This document shows positions 32,555-44,500 of a DNA stretch of 64,000 nt, in pieces. Source of the stretch: Ascochyta rabiei (taxonomy: Eukaryota; Ascomycota; Dothideomycetes; Pleosporales; Didymellaceae); the NCBI RefSeq assembly GCF_004011695.2, contig NC_082410.1, positions 682,001-746,000 of the forward strand, in the 5' to 3' direction. Made by a program: the position numbers and the translations under genes. Under the pieces are notes generated by a model that made no database searches, was not told the DNA's origin, and was given only the letters and a program-made list of their open reading frames with translations. Numbering within the stretch: the first letter of the stretch is position 1; the number at the start of each line of letters is the position of its first letter.

Positions 32555-33411
32555 TCAACACACAGATATGAGGCTGAGAGCTTTGATAGCAAACCCACCT
32601 AGTCCACCCATGCGCACCCTCCTGTGGTTCGCAATGGCTCTACTGGGTGTCGTTGCGGCTCCTTACCTGGAATTCGTCATAATCACTCCACGGCCCGCGT
32701 CGCCGGTGACGCTGGCTTCGAAACCCGTCTTTGGTAGCGTGACGGTGGCAGGCGCATCTGTAATCGTTGCAGCGACTGCAGTCCCGCTGGAGCTGATCGT
32801 GATGATAGTTTGACTTGGGCTATCAACTTGCATGGCAATGAGAGTAGTGCGTGTGCCCGTTTCAACAATGGTAGAGAGTCCGGGCGGGAGCGAAAGGGTT
32901 GCGGTTCCGAGCGTGATAGCGTGACCGTAATTCGTACCGATGCCGCATCTGTTATTATATCTAGAGTCGTTGATCGTATTACAGCCCCACCGCTTTGCGA
33001 TGGGATATGTTCCCCAATTCTCATAGTGCTGGTCATCGGCCCAGGGCTAGAACGAGGGGTTTCAGCAGGTTGCGCTCTCGGCTGTGCATTGCTGATCTCG
33101 CTGATGATGGCATTCAAGAGATTGTTTCCCGATGAAATGATGTCGTTTATTTCGAGGCTGCCACATGGCCGTCTACTGTTTTCGGTCCTGGCACCACAGT
33201 AAGTTCTGCCGTTGCAGGTTGAGCTGCGCTTTTCCGCGGCGTGCTGCTTCCACTTGTGCCGTTAGTGGTACGTAGCCGCCGCTGATATGGTGTTGCCTTC
33301 TACGGAATATTAATGCACAGAAGACTTGTAATCGTGGTACAACGTACGTGGATAGGCGGCTGTCAAGCCTGTCAGGAAGATGAGCGTCAGAAGCTCTTGT
33401 GGGAGGAGCAT
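32555..33411 (-). pseudogene. secreted or GPI-anchored-like protein gene, frames disrupted
   Basis: Minus strand. The ATG at 33411 opens a signal peptide (MLLPQELLTLIFLTGLTAAY). Downstream, protein-like sequence passes through three frames: TSGSSTPRKSAAQPATAELT then VVPGPKTVDGHVAAS; INDIISSGNNLLNAIISEIS then MRIGEHIPSQSGGAVIRSTT and LDIITDAAS; and NYGHAITLGTATLSLPPGLS, IAMQVDSPSQTIITISSSGT, ATVTLPKTGFEASVTG. The last frame can splice (GTAAGG...CCACAG) to a hydrophobic end MGGLGGFAIKALSLISVC like a GPI-attachment tail. The repeating hydrophobic Gly/Thr/Ser pattern resembles fungal surface proteins with TxxPGGxAITxxGTxxSLAP repeats. Each frame change fits a single-base loss (near 33150 and near 32935). 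Either this is a decayed gene, or small introns and sequencing errors hide an intact one. The first intron (probable donor GTACGT or GTTGTA near 33347) is unresolved. Confidence 0.5.
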
Positions 33412-33826
33412 AGCTGCGACTATCGACTCTCGGTCGGACACGCGACTACATTAGACGAGAAGAACGCATGTCTGACAGCCATTGCCATGTAGATGGAGCG
33501 TACAATGCAATTCATACGAGAGCCACAAGGACTCGGACATTACTTTGAGCTCCGTTACCCGATATAGCTTAATCCAATATTGTGCTTCGCACCTGGGGGT
33601 ATATATTGACTCGTCCTTGAAACCAAACAAATGCTGGTTTCCGTTTCTCATATTTCAAAGTGTAACATCACAAAGATTAAGTACTCTCCAACCAAAACTT
33701 CTCAGATCATTACAATTCGTCTTTCCAATTCAGAACATCCACTTCTTTCTTTGGCAAATCTTTGACAGACGGCCTGACTTCAAGGTTCTTTGGCCAAGGT
33801 TGGGTTGGGTCGACCTGTTTTCTACC
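33412..33826. other. intergenic region
   Basis: About 415 bases between the disrupted secreted-protein gene and the 3' end of the TPP1-like gene. The ORF at 33482-33937 is unsupported. Nothing distinctive seen. Confidence 0.45.
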
Positions 33827-36800
33827 TTAGTTTTTGTTTTTATCATCGACCCTTCGATGCTTGTCCTCTGTAAGAGCTGGGCCAGAGCTTACCCTAGTAC
33901 TCCCCGTGATGCTCGTCATGGCCGCCTGCGACTTTGAAAATTCACGGAACTCGTCTCGGGCCAAAATTGGAGGGTCATCACTTTTTAGGTGTGACTTAAG
34001 GATTCCGGCCAATCTGGGCTTGGATTTTAAACGAACTCTCGATGCCTGCTGTGCAGAGGCTGATAGAGTAGACGTTGAGTCAGGCGTGACGCAGGATGAG
34101 CTTGCAGGAAGTGAATGGCGAACGCGGGTTGTGGCGTTGACGTGGGCTGGTATTGGATCACTGGGTTTTTTGAACGGCAGAGACGTCCGCGATAGCTTCT
34201 TCTTTGATGGTGTAATTGTCGACTGTGCCGATGGTACTGGAGATTGACTTGAGTGTTTGGCTGACTGTCTGGACGACTGCTGTGCTGGTTGCTGGTGAGA
34301 TTGACGGACATGTGCTAGCTGTCGCACTGGCGGTCGAGGCGACTGATGATTTGGCTGCTGAAGTGAATGCTGAACAGGCGAGCTAGGCGCTGGTGTCTCG
34401 ACTGTATGAGGCTGGTGTCCAAGCTCCTGGAGTGCCTTGAGTAATATGGCTCTTGTTTGAATGATGCCTTTTTTGTAGACTGTGTCTCGAATGGTATCTT
34501 TGTAGAAGCGAATGTATGGTATTGGATCTTTCCCTGACTCAACACACGCGTCTGTGTAGTCTTTGTAGTCAGTCGTGTTCCGGATGATGTAGTCATCCCA
34601 CATCCATTTTGGAACCATCTTGTCATCTCGATCAAGTTGTTCAATCTGCAGGCACCGACTTTCGAAATGTCCAACTTTACCTCCATATTCGGGGTATGCT
34701 TGTTTGAAGTTTCCAAACACTGTCGAAAGTCTTACGGCATTGATCGATGCAGCTGGAGGTGCTTGTTCTGCGCGTGCTCCAAGTTTAGTGCTTGGTCGAG
34801 TCGTTTCAGGCTGAGGCTGAGGCTCAGGCAGCCGCACAAGCACAGTGTCTTGCTCTGCTTGGGACTCCGACTGCGGCTTTGATTGCATATCTTGCCGAGG
34901 CTCCACACGTACATGTTGCGACCGGTCAGAGTTTTCTGGAGGGCTCTGACGTGCTATGCTGTTGCCAGGCATATGCGGCTCGGTCTGAACACCATCCATA
35001 CTTTTGGCAACCGATGCATTTCCATGAAAGCCAACTGAAGGACGCAGTATAGGACTGGGTGCAGCATACAGACTCTGATGACGCGGAGACATATCACCCT
35101 CAACAACTATATCCGCTGCGTCGACCTGGGGCTTGGTTGTTTCTTTGGTATCAGTTGACTCCATCTTCGTGTCTGTATCCTGCTGTGTGGGAAGACTGCT
35201 GACTGAGCCTTGCCTACTCTCAATGCTTGTGCTAGACTTCCGTCTCTCGCTCTCGAACCTTCGCCACAAGTTTGCGTCACCGCTTCCAAAGCCAACAAAT
35301 TTGAACCGTTTGGAGGGTTTCGAATGCCGCCTGCTATCCTTGGTAGGGGTCGTTTCAAGCTTTCGTTTCGTCAGGTTTGGAGTAGCCGATAGCGGTCTTG
35401 ATGGCTGTCTTGATGGCTGTCTTGATGGCTGTCTTGATGGCTGTCTTGATGGCTGCCTTAGTGGCTGCCTTGATAAATCCTTCTCTGGTTGCATCGACAT
35501 CGCTGACAGGCTTGGTACAGGCTGTTCTTCGGAGCTTGAATCCTTAGGAAGCTGAGCAGACATTGGTGTTGGTTCAGGTTGCGCTGAAGCGCTCTCCTGG
35601 AGCATTTCTGTTCGCTTGCCGTGTGTCTCCTTTTGTCCGCCTTGCTGCCGAGTAGAGTCAGGCAGCGGCTTATCGTTTACAAACATGTCAAACATGGAAA
35701 CGTCTTGAGCATCAGGTTCAAGAAGCAATGTCTGGACCTCGTCTGTTTGGGCAGAGGATTTGTTGTTTGTATTTGCCTGCTGAATGTGGCTGTTGTCACT
35801 GCGCAACGCATCCAGGTTGGTCTCCTCCACTACTGAAGAAGTGAACTCGTGGTATGTGCCTTGTACGATGGACGCTGAAGAAGAATGATGTTGGTGTTCG
35901 TTCGAACTTTGTGTTGGCGGTGAAATTGTTACGACAGGTTGACCATTCTTACCTTTCACGTAGGGGGTCTCTTTCACTTGGATGACTGACCTCGGACTGG
36001 GCTCAGCGCGAGAAATATGATTGCCCTTAGGACGGGATATTGAGTGTCCCTCCAGGTCTTCTCCTAATGCCTGAGGTACTGATGTCTCCAATTCCATTTC
36101 GTCATCATTATCCATGGCTCCCTGAGGGCTGGGAGGCGACGAGGGTGGAGCAGCGACTTCTCTCTCTTCTGGTGAGGGTGTTAAGCTGGGCTGGGGAGAT
36201 CGATCTTCAGTCGCTGCAGGTCTGTGTGACATGGTCGACGCCTTGACGTTTGCAGGAACCTCGATGCTCGAATCAGGAGGGAGACTCTGGCGAGACAAGG
36301 TCGGTTGTTGTGGTGGCTCAGGACCGGGTGAGGTTGCCCATGAAACTGGACTTGTGGGAACTTCGTCCTCCAACTCGTCCTCCTGCTCGTCCTCCAGCTG
36401 AGGAGCAGACGTAGGCGGATAGGATGCAGGTGATGGATCAGTTTGGTTGTATGAGCCTGAGCTAGTCTCAAGGGCAGCTTCAGAGGCGATCTTTTCATCC
36501 TGCAGCCTACTGAGCGTTGTAAATATTTGCGTCGGTATGTTTGCTTCAGGGAAGCGCAATCCTGGTTGCGGTTTGTGCCAGCTTTCAGGTCTTAACAGGA
36601 TGCGGGCCTGGTCCTCGGGAACGATGGAGGACTCGCGGTTGAATTTGAAGCCCTTCATCCATGAGCATTCTGCAGCAAACCTCCCCGTCTTATTGGCAGT
36701 GCTCTGCTTCGCCTCGATTTCGGAGTACGGGATACTCCTTGTCGAATGGTGAGTCGACAGCGGCGCCAAATCGATTTCTCGCATACGCTTCTTGCCCTTG

Positions 36801-37862
36801 TCTGGCAAAGTCTGAACCTGCGTCGAGCTTTGCGTCGAACGATCAATGAGCTCAGCGGTCCTCTCTCGCGCTGCACGTCTCTCTAGATTCTCTGTTGACA
36901 GAAGCCTTGGGTCCGTGTGAACGCGAGCCTGAACCTGCGGGACAATCGGCGGTTGGACCGGATTCAGGAGTGACAAGAGCTGTGCTCTCTGCTTCTCAAC
37001 AGCCGAGCTCTCGGTATTGGAGCCTCCAGAGCGAGGCTTCAAGTCCGCCCTCTTTGTATTCCCAGCCAGCACAGGCTCCAGTCTGTTGATACCCACAAAT
37101 CGAAGATCCTCATCGTCCCTGCGCGGCCTGATTGAATGCTGCCCCTGAGTGCCAAAAGGCATCTGCGTGTTCATCGAAGCGTCCTCGTCGAGCGACTCGT
37201 GTGCGCCAGCCATTGTGTAGGAGTTGTCGTCCAGATCCTCCTTTTTCTTTGGTTCGGGCCGCAAGCGTCGACGATCTTCAAGCACACGAGTGCGGTGAAG
37301 TTGTTGCAGTGCCGTGGCGATTTCTCCGGAACGATGCAGAAGCTGTACAGGGTCCGGCCAAGCATCCGTTCTGTGCCTCTCCCCCACCCAGTCGACTATA
37401 TGGAGAAGCAGTCGAAGCTTGTCATTTGGGGGACCGTAGGAAGTGTATCGTATGGTGTAGCTGCGCACGGCCAAAATGGTGCCAGCGATAATGTGGCGGC
37501 TTGGGTATCTCGTTTGCAGGTCACGCAGACCGGTGGTGGTGAGAGAGACCTCGGTCTGATGGCGGCCGTCTGTGACGATCAGAGGTGAGATCTATGCGAC
37601 AGAGAGGTCAGAGCAGCGTAGAGATATAGCAGGCGGACCCCACCTTGAGCACAAACAGATGGAGGGGGTGCGCGCTGATTGGTCCAACAATGTCGATGCA
37701 AGAGCCGTTGTCGTGGTAGATGCCTTTCCACCTTCTGTCGGCCGTGGTTGAAGGCCCGCCGAGCGCTGCGTTTGCCTCGTTCTTGTCCGCCAGCCAACTG
37801 TTGCCCAGGTCGAGCTGGGTCTTGACTTCCTCGTGGAGCCAGGCAGTTGGGCTCACAGCCAT
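33827..37862 (-). CDS. shelterin TPP1/Est3-like OB-fold protein with very long disordered region
   Basis: Candidate telomere-capping protein of the TPP1/Tpz1/Est3 type. Two exons on the minus strand, 37862-37644 and 37591-33827, with a 52-bp intron (GTGGGG...GCATAG); 1327 residues. The N-terminal ~140 residues read as an OB fold: IYHDNGSCIDIVGPISAHPL, ISPLIVTDGRHQTEVSLTTT, AGTILAVRSYTIRYTSYGPP and DKLRLLLHIVDWVGE. The SYTIRYTSYGPPNDKLRLLL pattern is what I associate with the fungal TPP1 OB domain (inference). About 900 residues of disordered Ser/Pro/Gln-rich sequence follow, including a PSRQ tetrapeptide array. Near residues 1010-1110 is a second structured block (LSTVFGNFKQAYPEYGGKVG, KMVPKWMWDDYIIRNTTDYK, GIIQTRAILLKALQELG). 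The ATG at 37862 encodes MAVSPTAWLHEEV; the ORF-internal ATG after the intron is not a plausible start. Confidence 0.65.
35396..35467. repeat. 12-bp in-frame coding repeat (PSRQ)
   Basis: Five perfect TCTTGATGGCTG units (35396-35455) and one degenerate unit, inside the disordered region of the TPP1-like protein. On the coding strand each 12-mer encodes Gln-Pro-Ser-Arg, so copy-number change keeps the frame. Confidence 0.95.
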
Positions 37863-38560
37863 GGATGGACGCGTCTCAGACGCGCCAATGCTGAATTGTC
37901 ACGTTCTCGGCAGAGATGCGCAAGAAATCCAGTGGAGAGCGGGGCGTGGGCACTGTCGATGAAGTCCCTGAAGCCCCTGAGCGCCATCGACAGGGACATG
38001 TGGAGGGAGAGGCAGGGGGTCCGACACACGCGCGGCAGGCCCAAGAGACAATAGCCGACGCGCCTTGCCCGCTGCTTCGACGTGACGTTCACTGCGCGCA
38101 GAGCGAGGCCGAGCGGGCGCAGGGGCGGAAGTGAGCTCCGCAGCGTCTTGGCACAGGATGCGTCATGGCGGAGGCGGAGGCGGAGGCGGATCATGTGCCG
38201 GGCGCCATTCACCACCCACCCGCTCGGCGCGCCGTTTGATCTGTCGCAGTCGTCAGCCGTTGACTAGCCGGCTGCCTTGTCTAGCCTGCAGCCTGCGTCT
38301 CACGACCTGTTAGCATGGCCACAAGCACTCGGCTGCTCCCTCGCTAAACACCACGCCGCGCCGGTGACGACCGCGACGTTGACATCGACACCGACACCGA
38401 CACCAACTTCTGCCTGCCCAGCACGCCGACCAAGCCTGATGCTGCTGGCCACCGAGCCCCGCCGGGTGCCCTCGACTACCTCCACTGCCCCGCGCGCCGA
38501 CTCGAAGCAGTGCCCGTAACTACTACCACCACCACCGCCACCGCCGTCGCCGCCGCCGCC
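37863..38560. promoter_or_regulatory. divergent promoter region, TPP1-like gene / FAB1
   Basis: About 700 bases between two divergent start codons. It contains a GGAGGC-type hexamer run (about 38167-38190), an ACCGAC run (38391-38407) and an ACC/GCC-rich leader directly before the FAB1 ATG. No gene seen. The FAB1 frame is open upstream of its ATG as far as 38510, but without an ATG. Confidence 0.5.
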
Positions 38561-41500
38561 ATGGCCAGAGACTCGCGCGACTCGCTGCACCAGCTGCACC
38601 TCACCGCCTCGCACTCGCACTCGCTGACCACCTTCGACGACCTCACCGCCCCGCCTGCCCCGGCGGCTGCGGGCGAGCCCAAGGGCATCGAGCTGGTCCA
38701 GGGCGGCCTGAGCGGTCTGTACAGCCGCATCAGAGCCTCGGTCGGCGGGGCCAAAGACGACGACAGCCTCTCCTCCTCGGGCTCCAGGCACCGCGCCAGC
38801 TCGAGGCCCAGCATCCTTGGCCGCAGTCCGGGAGGCACCGCCGTCTCGTCCCCCGTCGTCGTCTCTGTGCCCTCGTCCAGACTGCACTCGCCCTCGACCG
38901 CAGCCTTCCCCGACCTGCCACCCCCGCCCTCGCGCGACTCGACCGTCTCCAACGCCACCATCACAAGCAGACTCTCGCTGAACGGCTCCAAGTCCTCACT
39001 GCAGCCCATTCGCTCTCGACCCTCCCCAGCCCCAAACACCGAACCCAGCAGGCCGCTGCGAGAGGACGACTCTTTTGCGCACAGCCCAGTCAGTACCCAC
39101 TCGCGCGTACAGAGCGCCTCCTCGGCCTTCGACCTCCCCAAGAATGGTTCTGTCAAAGACTTTGCGCCCGGCGCCGCGAGCTCACGCTCACCACGCTTTG
39201 CGCCCGTCCGCGATGAAGGACTGCGCCGCAAACGAAGCCACATGGAACAGGAAGCGCAAGACAGCGACGACACCGAAGACGGCATTGTCGTCGTGCACGG
39301 CGACAAGCCTATAGATACCAGTGGCTTCACCTTCCCCCCGGACGCCGCTCGCGACAGCCCGCGTTTTCCACCAGATGGCCAATATCAGTCGAGTCGCCCA
39401 ACAGGCAGCAAAGCCAACGATCCATCTGACAACGGCTCTGAAGACACAGAGAAGCCATACATCACTGTCAACACCCGCAACCCTATGATTGCACCGGAGC
39501 CACAGCGTCCGCCGTTGCTCAAAGTGGGCCCTTCACATCTACCAGGCTTCCAAACCTCGAGGACATCCTCTTCTGATGGCATCAGCTCCGTCATTACAAC
39601 CTCGACTATGCGTGCCCCTACAGTGCCTCCCATCAAAGAAATTCAGCGGCAGGCCCACGCCAACCCTGCGGTCAGCACGCTACCCCGCAGTGCCTTCACA
39701 CAAATGCGTAGGAAGATACTGGACAGGGAGTTCTGGATGAGAGACGAGAACGCAAAAGATTGCTTCAACTGTGGAGACGCATTCACAACATTCCGCAGAA
39801 AGCACCACTGCCGTACCTGTGGACAGATCTTCGACTCCAAGTGCACCTCTATAGTTTCAGGCAAGCTCTTTGGACAGCCGGGCAACCTCCGCGTCTGCAA
39901 GCCTTGTGAAAACATCATTTATGGCCACGACGATGACTCCTCCGACTACACCGATGAAGGAGAACAAGCATCCATTTACGATCACAGTAATCAAGCTGAC
40001 GATTTCGACGACGACGATATTCACCATCCGCAACATGACCACACCAAAATTGGCACGCCGACAATCAGTATACCCATGTCTCGAAAGACTGGCAGCGAGA
40101 AGAAGCGCCGCTCACATGTCATCGAAGTGGGTGCTCAGACACTCGCTCGGCCGAGTTCGTCACGCTCGTTGCGGTCACTCGGTGGGAGACCACGCTCTTC
40201 AAGTCACAAACGCCACCACTCCAAACACCAACACATGCGTCACACCAAACACGACGACCGTGCACCATTCCATCAGTACCTTCACGAAAACCCTCGCACC
40301 CAGCCGAATTTGCCTGCTTTCCACCATGACAACATCATTGATCCTGACCTTGCACCCTTCATGTCAGACGATGGTTCTAGCGAGGAAGAGCATCCAAGCC
40401 TTTTTGCGGCTCTGAATGCAGAAAATCCCACAGGCACGGGTCTCGAGGGCGACAAAGGTGGATTCGGCGGGTTTCTGGCGGCAGTGAGGAAGGGAAAGTC
40501 GCGCGCAGGAGAGAAAAATGGACCTGCTCGAGATAGCGACAATATCAGCATTGCAAGCAGACATGGTGCACGGCCAGTGAGACGACGGAACTTGAGTGTC
40601 AGCAGCATATCGCATCGACCCTCACCACGCCGCGCCAAGAGCAACACCTTGCTAAGGCCCTTCACAGCAGGGTTTGGTGCAGGCGGCTTAGCGTCGCAGT
40701 CCGGCACCCCACAACTTCGACCATCTCCCTCTCCAACACCGTCGGGCACGAAGGTTACAAGGAGTGCTTCGATGCAAGGTGGAATCTTCCCCAAAGTCGA
40801 GTTGAACAAGGCCAGCCTGGACCATGCTCGCAAACTTCTTACGCAAATGCTGCGTGACGCGGGTGTTGCGCATGTGTCGAGCTGGGAGAAAGCACTCATT
40901 CCTATTCTGCGGCAATGCACAGACGACGTCAATCCAGATGTGGACAGAGGCGATGACATAGATGTTCGGAACTACATCAAGCTGAAGAAAATTCCAGGTG
41001 GGAGGCCGCGCGACACAGCGTACGTATCAGGCGTGGTATTTACCAAGAACGTCGCTCTTCGGAGTATGCCACGCAACATAATCAACCCAAGAATCATCAT
41101 TATCACATTCGCGATCGAATATGCACGACACCAGACACATTTCATGAGTTTGGAGCCTGTCATTGCCCAGGAGCGAGAGTATCTCCGAAATCTAGTCAGC
41201 CGCATTGCCGCTCTACGACCACATGTTCTACTGGTTCAGCGCAACGTTTCCGGCCTCGCCCTGGAGTTCCTTGATCAAGAGGGCATTGCTGTGGTTTACA
41301 ACGTCAAACCTACGGTATTGAACGCCGTTGCGAGATGTACACAGTCACGAATGATATCCTCCGTCGATAAGCTTGCCATAGATCCGTCCCACCTAGGACA
41401 TTGCGGCAGTTTTGATGTCCGAACTTATGTGCACAAGAACACGAAAAAGACATACATTTACCTCTCTGGATGCCAAAAGGATCTCGGGTGCACTATCATC

Positions 41501-44500
41501 CTGCGAGGCGCCGAGAACCATGACCTGGTCAAGCTGAAGCGCGTCACGGAGTTTATGAGTTACGTGGTGTACAATCTTCGCCTTGAGACCTGCCTCATGC
41601 GAGATGAGTTGGTCGACACGCCAACAGAATCGGTCGTTGATCCTCATGCCTTTGGCGACGGCGAGCATACGCAAAACATCAACGAAGCAATAGCCAGCGC
41701 AGCTGGGATTGAAGTAAACTCCGACGATAACCAATCAGCTGGAGATGCAGCGCCATCCTATTATAGTGATCTAGTGGAGAACCACCGCACAAAGGTGCTT
41801 TCTTCATCGCCGTTCGTCAAGTTTATGCAGCCATATCTCCTGGAACAAGCTCGCCAGTACGAGAGGAAGCTCGGTCACCTCAGAAAGCTGAAAAACCAAT
41901 ACACCACAGACTCAGACGAAGAGGAAGAAAAGTCCCACCAGAAGTTCGAACTCGTACAGCCAGAAATGGTGCACGTTGTGGTCGAGCGAGCTTCGAAGCA
42001 GGTCCGTGAGTTTCTGTCTGCTGTGCATGCATCCGAATATGACAAAGCCCTTCACAATTACGAGACACAGAAGCGACAATGGGAGGCGTATCTGTCCGGA
42101 AACACAGATCTATATGATCCATTCAATCATCAGAAGATCGCAGTCTTATACAGCGTGGTCAACACTACCACCTCGACGCCTTGCATTGGTCCCGAAATCA
42201 TCGCCCTTGGATTCTACCAGGAACACGACTACGACGACGGCTTCACACCTGACTGTACACTTGGTCAGTACGTTGAGGATCTCTGCACGTCAGCGGGCGT
42301 TGTCTGCGAAGTCGACGGATGCAACCGACGAATGGTAGATCACTCACGCCAGTATGTGCACGGAGAAGGACAAATGACAGTCGTCGTTCAGAAGCATTCT
42401 CCAAAGCTGAAGGGGCTATATCAAGCGATCTTGATGTGGAGCGTCTGCAGAAAATGCGGGAAAGAAACGCAGCCGATTCCCATGTCCGAGTGGACTTGGA
42501 AGTACTCCTTCGCAAAATATCTCGAGTTGACTTTCTGGAGCACGCAACTACATCCTCGCACGAACGGTTGCCCTCACGATATACACAAAGACCACGTGCG
42601 CTATTTCGGCCACAACAACGTTGCACTTCGCATCCAATACGACGCCGTGCCAATGTACGAGGTGATAGTCCCGAGGCCAAACGTTACCTGGAAGGTGGAT
42701 AGTGATTTGAGGCTGAAGAACGAGCAATTCTTAAGGATCGAAGAACGACTAGACTGCTTTATGGCTTCGGTACGCGCCCGCATCAGGAGTATTCATGTAG
42801 AGAGCGTCATTCCCGAGAAGGTTGAAGCGTGCAAAGCAGAAGTTGAGCATTTGATCATGCGCGCAAACGACGAACACGAATACCTGAGACATAAACTCCA
42901 AGACAAGTACATGAACTCAAAGTATTACGAAATTATCCCGCTCAACCGCGCCATTCGCGCCATCCAGGAGAAGGCTATCGCATGGGACGAGACCTTCATG
43001 GACTTTGAGCAAGTGTTCTTCCCCTCCGAGAAGGATATTCGAAGGCTGGCCACTTTACAACTGAAGAAACTGTTCCTTGAGCGGGACGAATCTAGCACAT
43101 CGTTGACCTCTGTTGACGAAGGCGTAGAGTCTGGTGAAGACGAACCTGCATATGACGATAAGGATGATTCGTTGGCGCTGACACCAATGCCGTCGAATAT
43201 GTCCCCTGAGAAGGCTACGGATATGTTGACCTCCGTTGTGAAGGAGGATGGAGACTTACCAGCCGACGCGGATGCCACTCCTCTGGCAGAACGGCCGTCG
43301 ACACCCATCAAATCGATTTCTGACTTGCCTATCCAAACACCACGCGAAGCGGTGGAGCGAGAAGATGTGCGTCACCTGGACCTTGCAATCTCATCAGACT
43401 TTCCAGGTGTTTCAGTCAAGGACGACCCGCCCCCTCAAACGCCGACCTTGTCCCCTGATGGAGGTCATTTTGAGCCAGGTTCACCTACACCAACGAGCCA
43501 TCCAAAAATCAACCCAATTGACAAGTCCTTGGCGGATGCCATCGAAAACATGCAGGCTTCACCTTCGCCATCACCAGCGCCGCACATGACACTAGAGAGC
43601 AAAATCCCACGCTTAGTGGACACCATACGGCGGGAAACGCCGGCAAGGCCTGCTGTACTGGCTCGAACTCAGTCGCAACCTGGCAATATCCCGAAACACC
43701 CATCAATACTTCCACCTACAGTACCACAAAAGCCAGATGTTTTCCGACCAACGTTCAATGATTCACAGAAAGCTTTGGAGCGCATGACTGAGCGACTGCG
43801 TCTTGGCATCTCAAAACAGTCCAGGTCCACGTCGAGAATACCACGCTCTGTGCCGTTCAAGACTCAGTCGTCCAAAGTGTCTAAATTGGCCGAACACTTC
43901 GAGCAACTATCGCGCGAGTTTCAAAAGGAACGCACACGTGAACGCTGGCGTGCAAGGGATCGACAAGTCCGCGCTTATCCTCTTGCGTCATCTAAGCCAA
44001 TCGTCGAGGTCTACAAGGATGTTCACGAAGCGGTGCAAGAAAACAACGCTTCCGACGAAGATGTGCAAATTGAATCACCGCACCGCACAAGCGTTGACAA
44101 TAGCACGCTTGACGATAGTACCGTCACAGAAACGACAGGCGCTATTACTGCCCCACAATCGCCGGTTGATGAGCGGCATGGCAGGGAATTGGCCGGCCAT
44201 CATACTGATGGCGAAGAATCTCCCAAAGCCGACAGCCACCCTTCTTCTGACGCGGAGAACGATGTTAGTGATGTGGAGATCGCTCCTGAGGATGTCCCAC
44301 TTCCGGATAGCATTTCGAGTTCTCAGCTTCTCAACATGAGCGATTCGCAGCTGGAAAGCTCCTTAGAGCTTCCAAAGCACGAGAAGACCACACTACTGAA
44401 GATGCTTACCAACTTCTGGTCGGAGCGTTCTGCAAGTGGATGGGCACCGCTCGATTATCCTTTTGCACAGATCGAACACGTTTGGGAAGACTCCGACATC

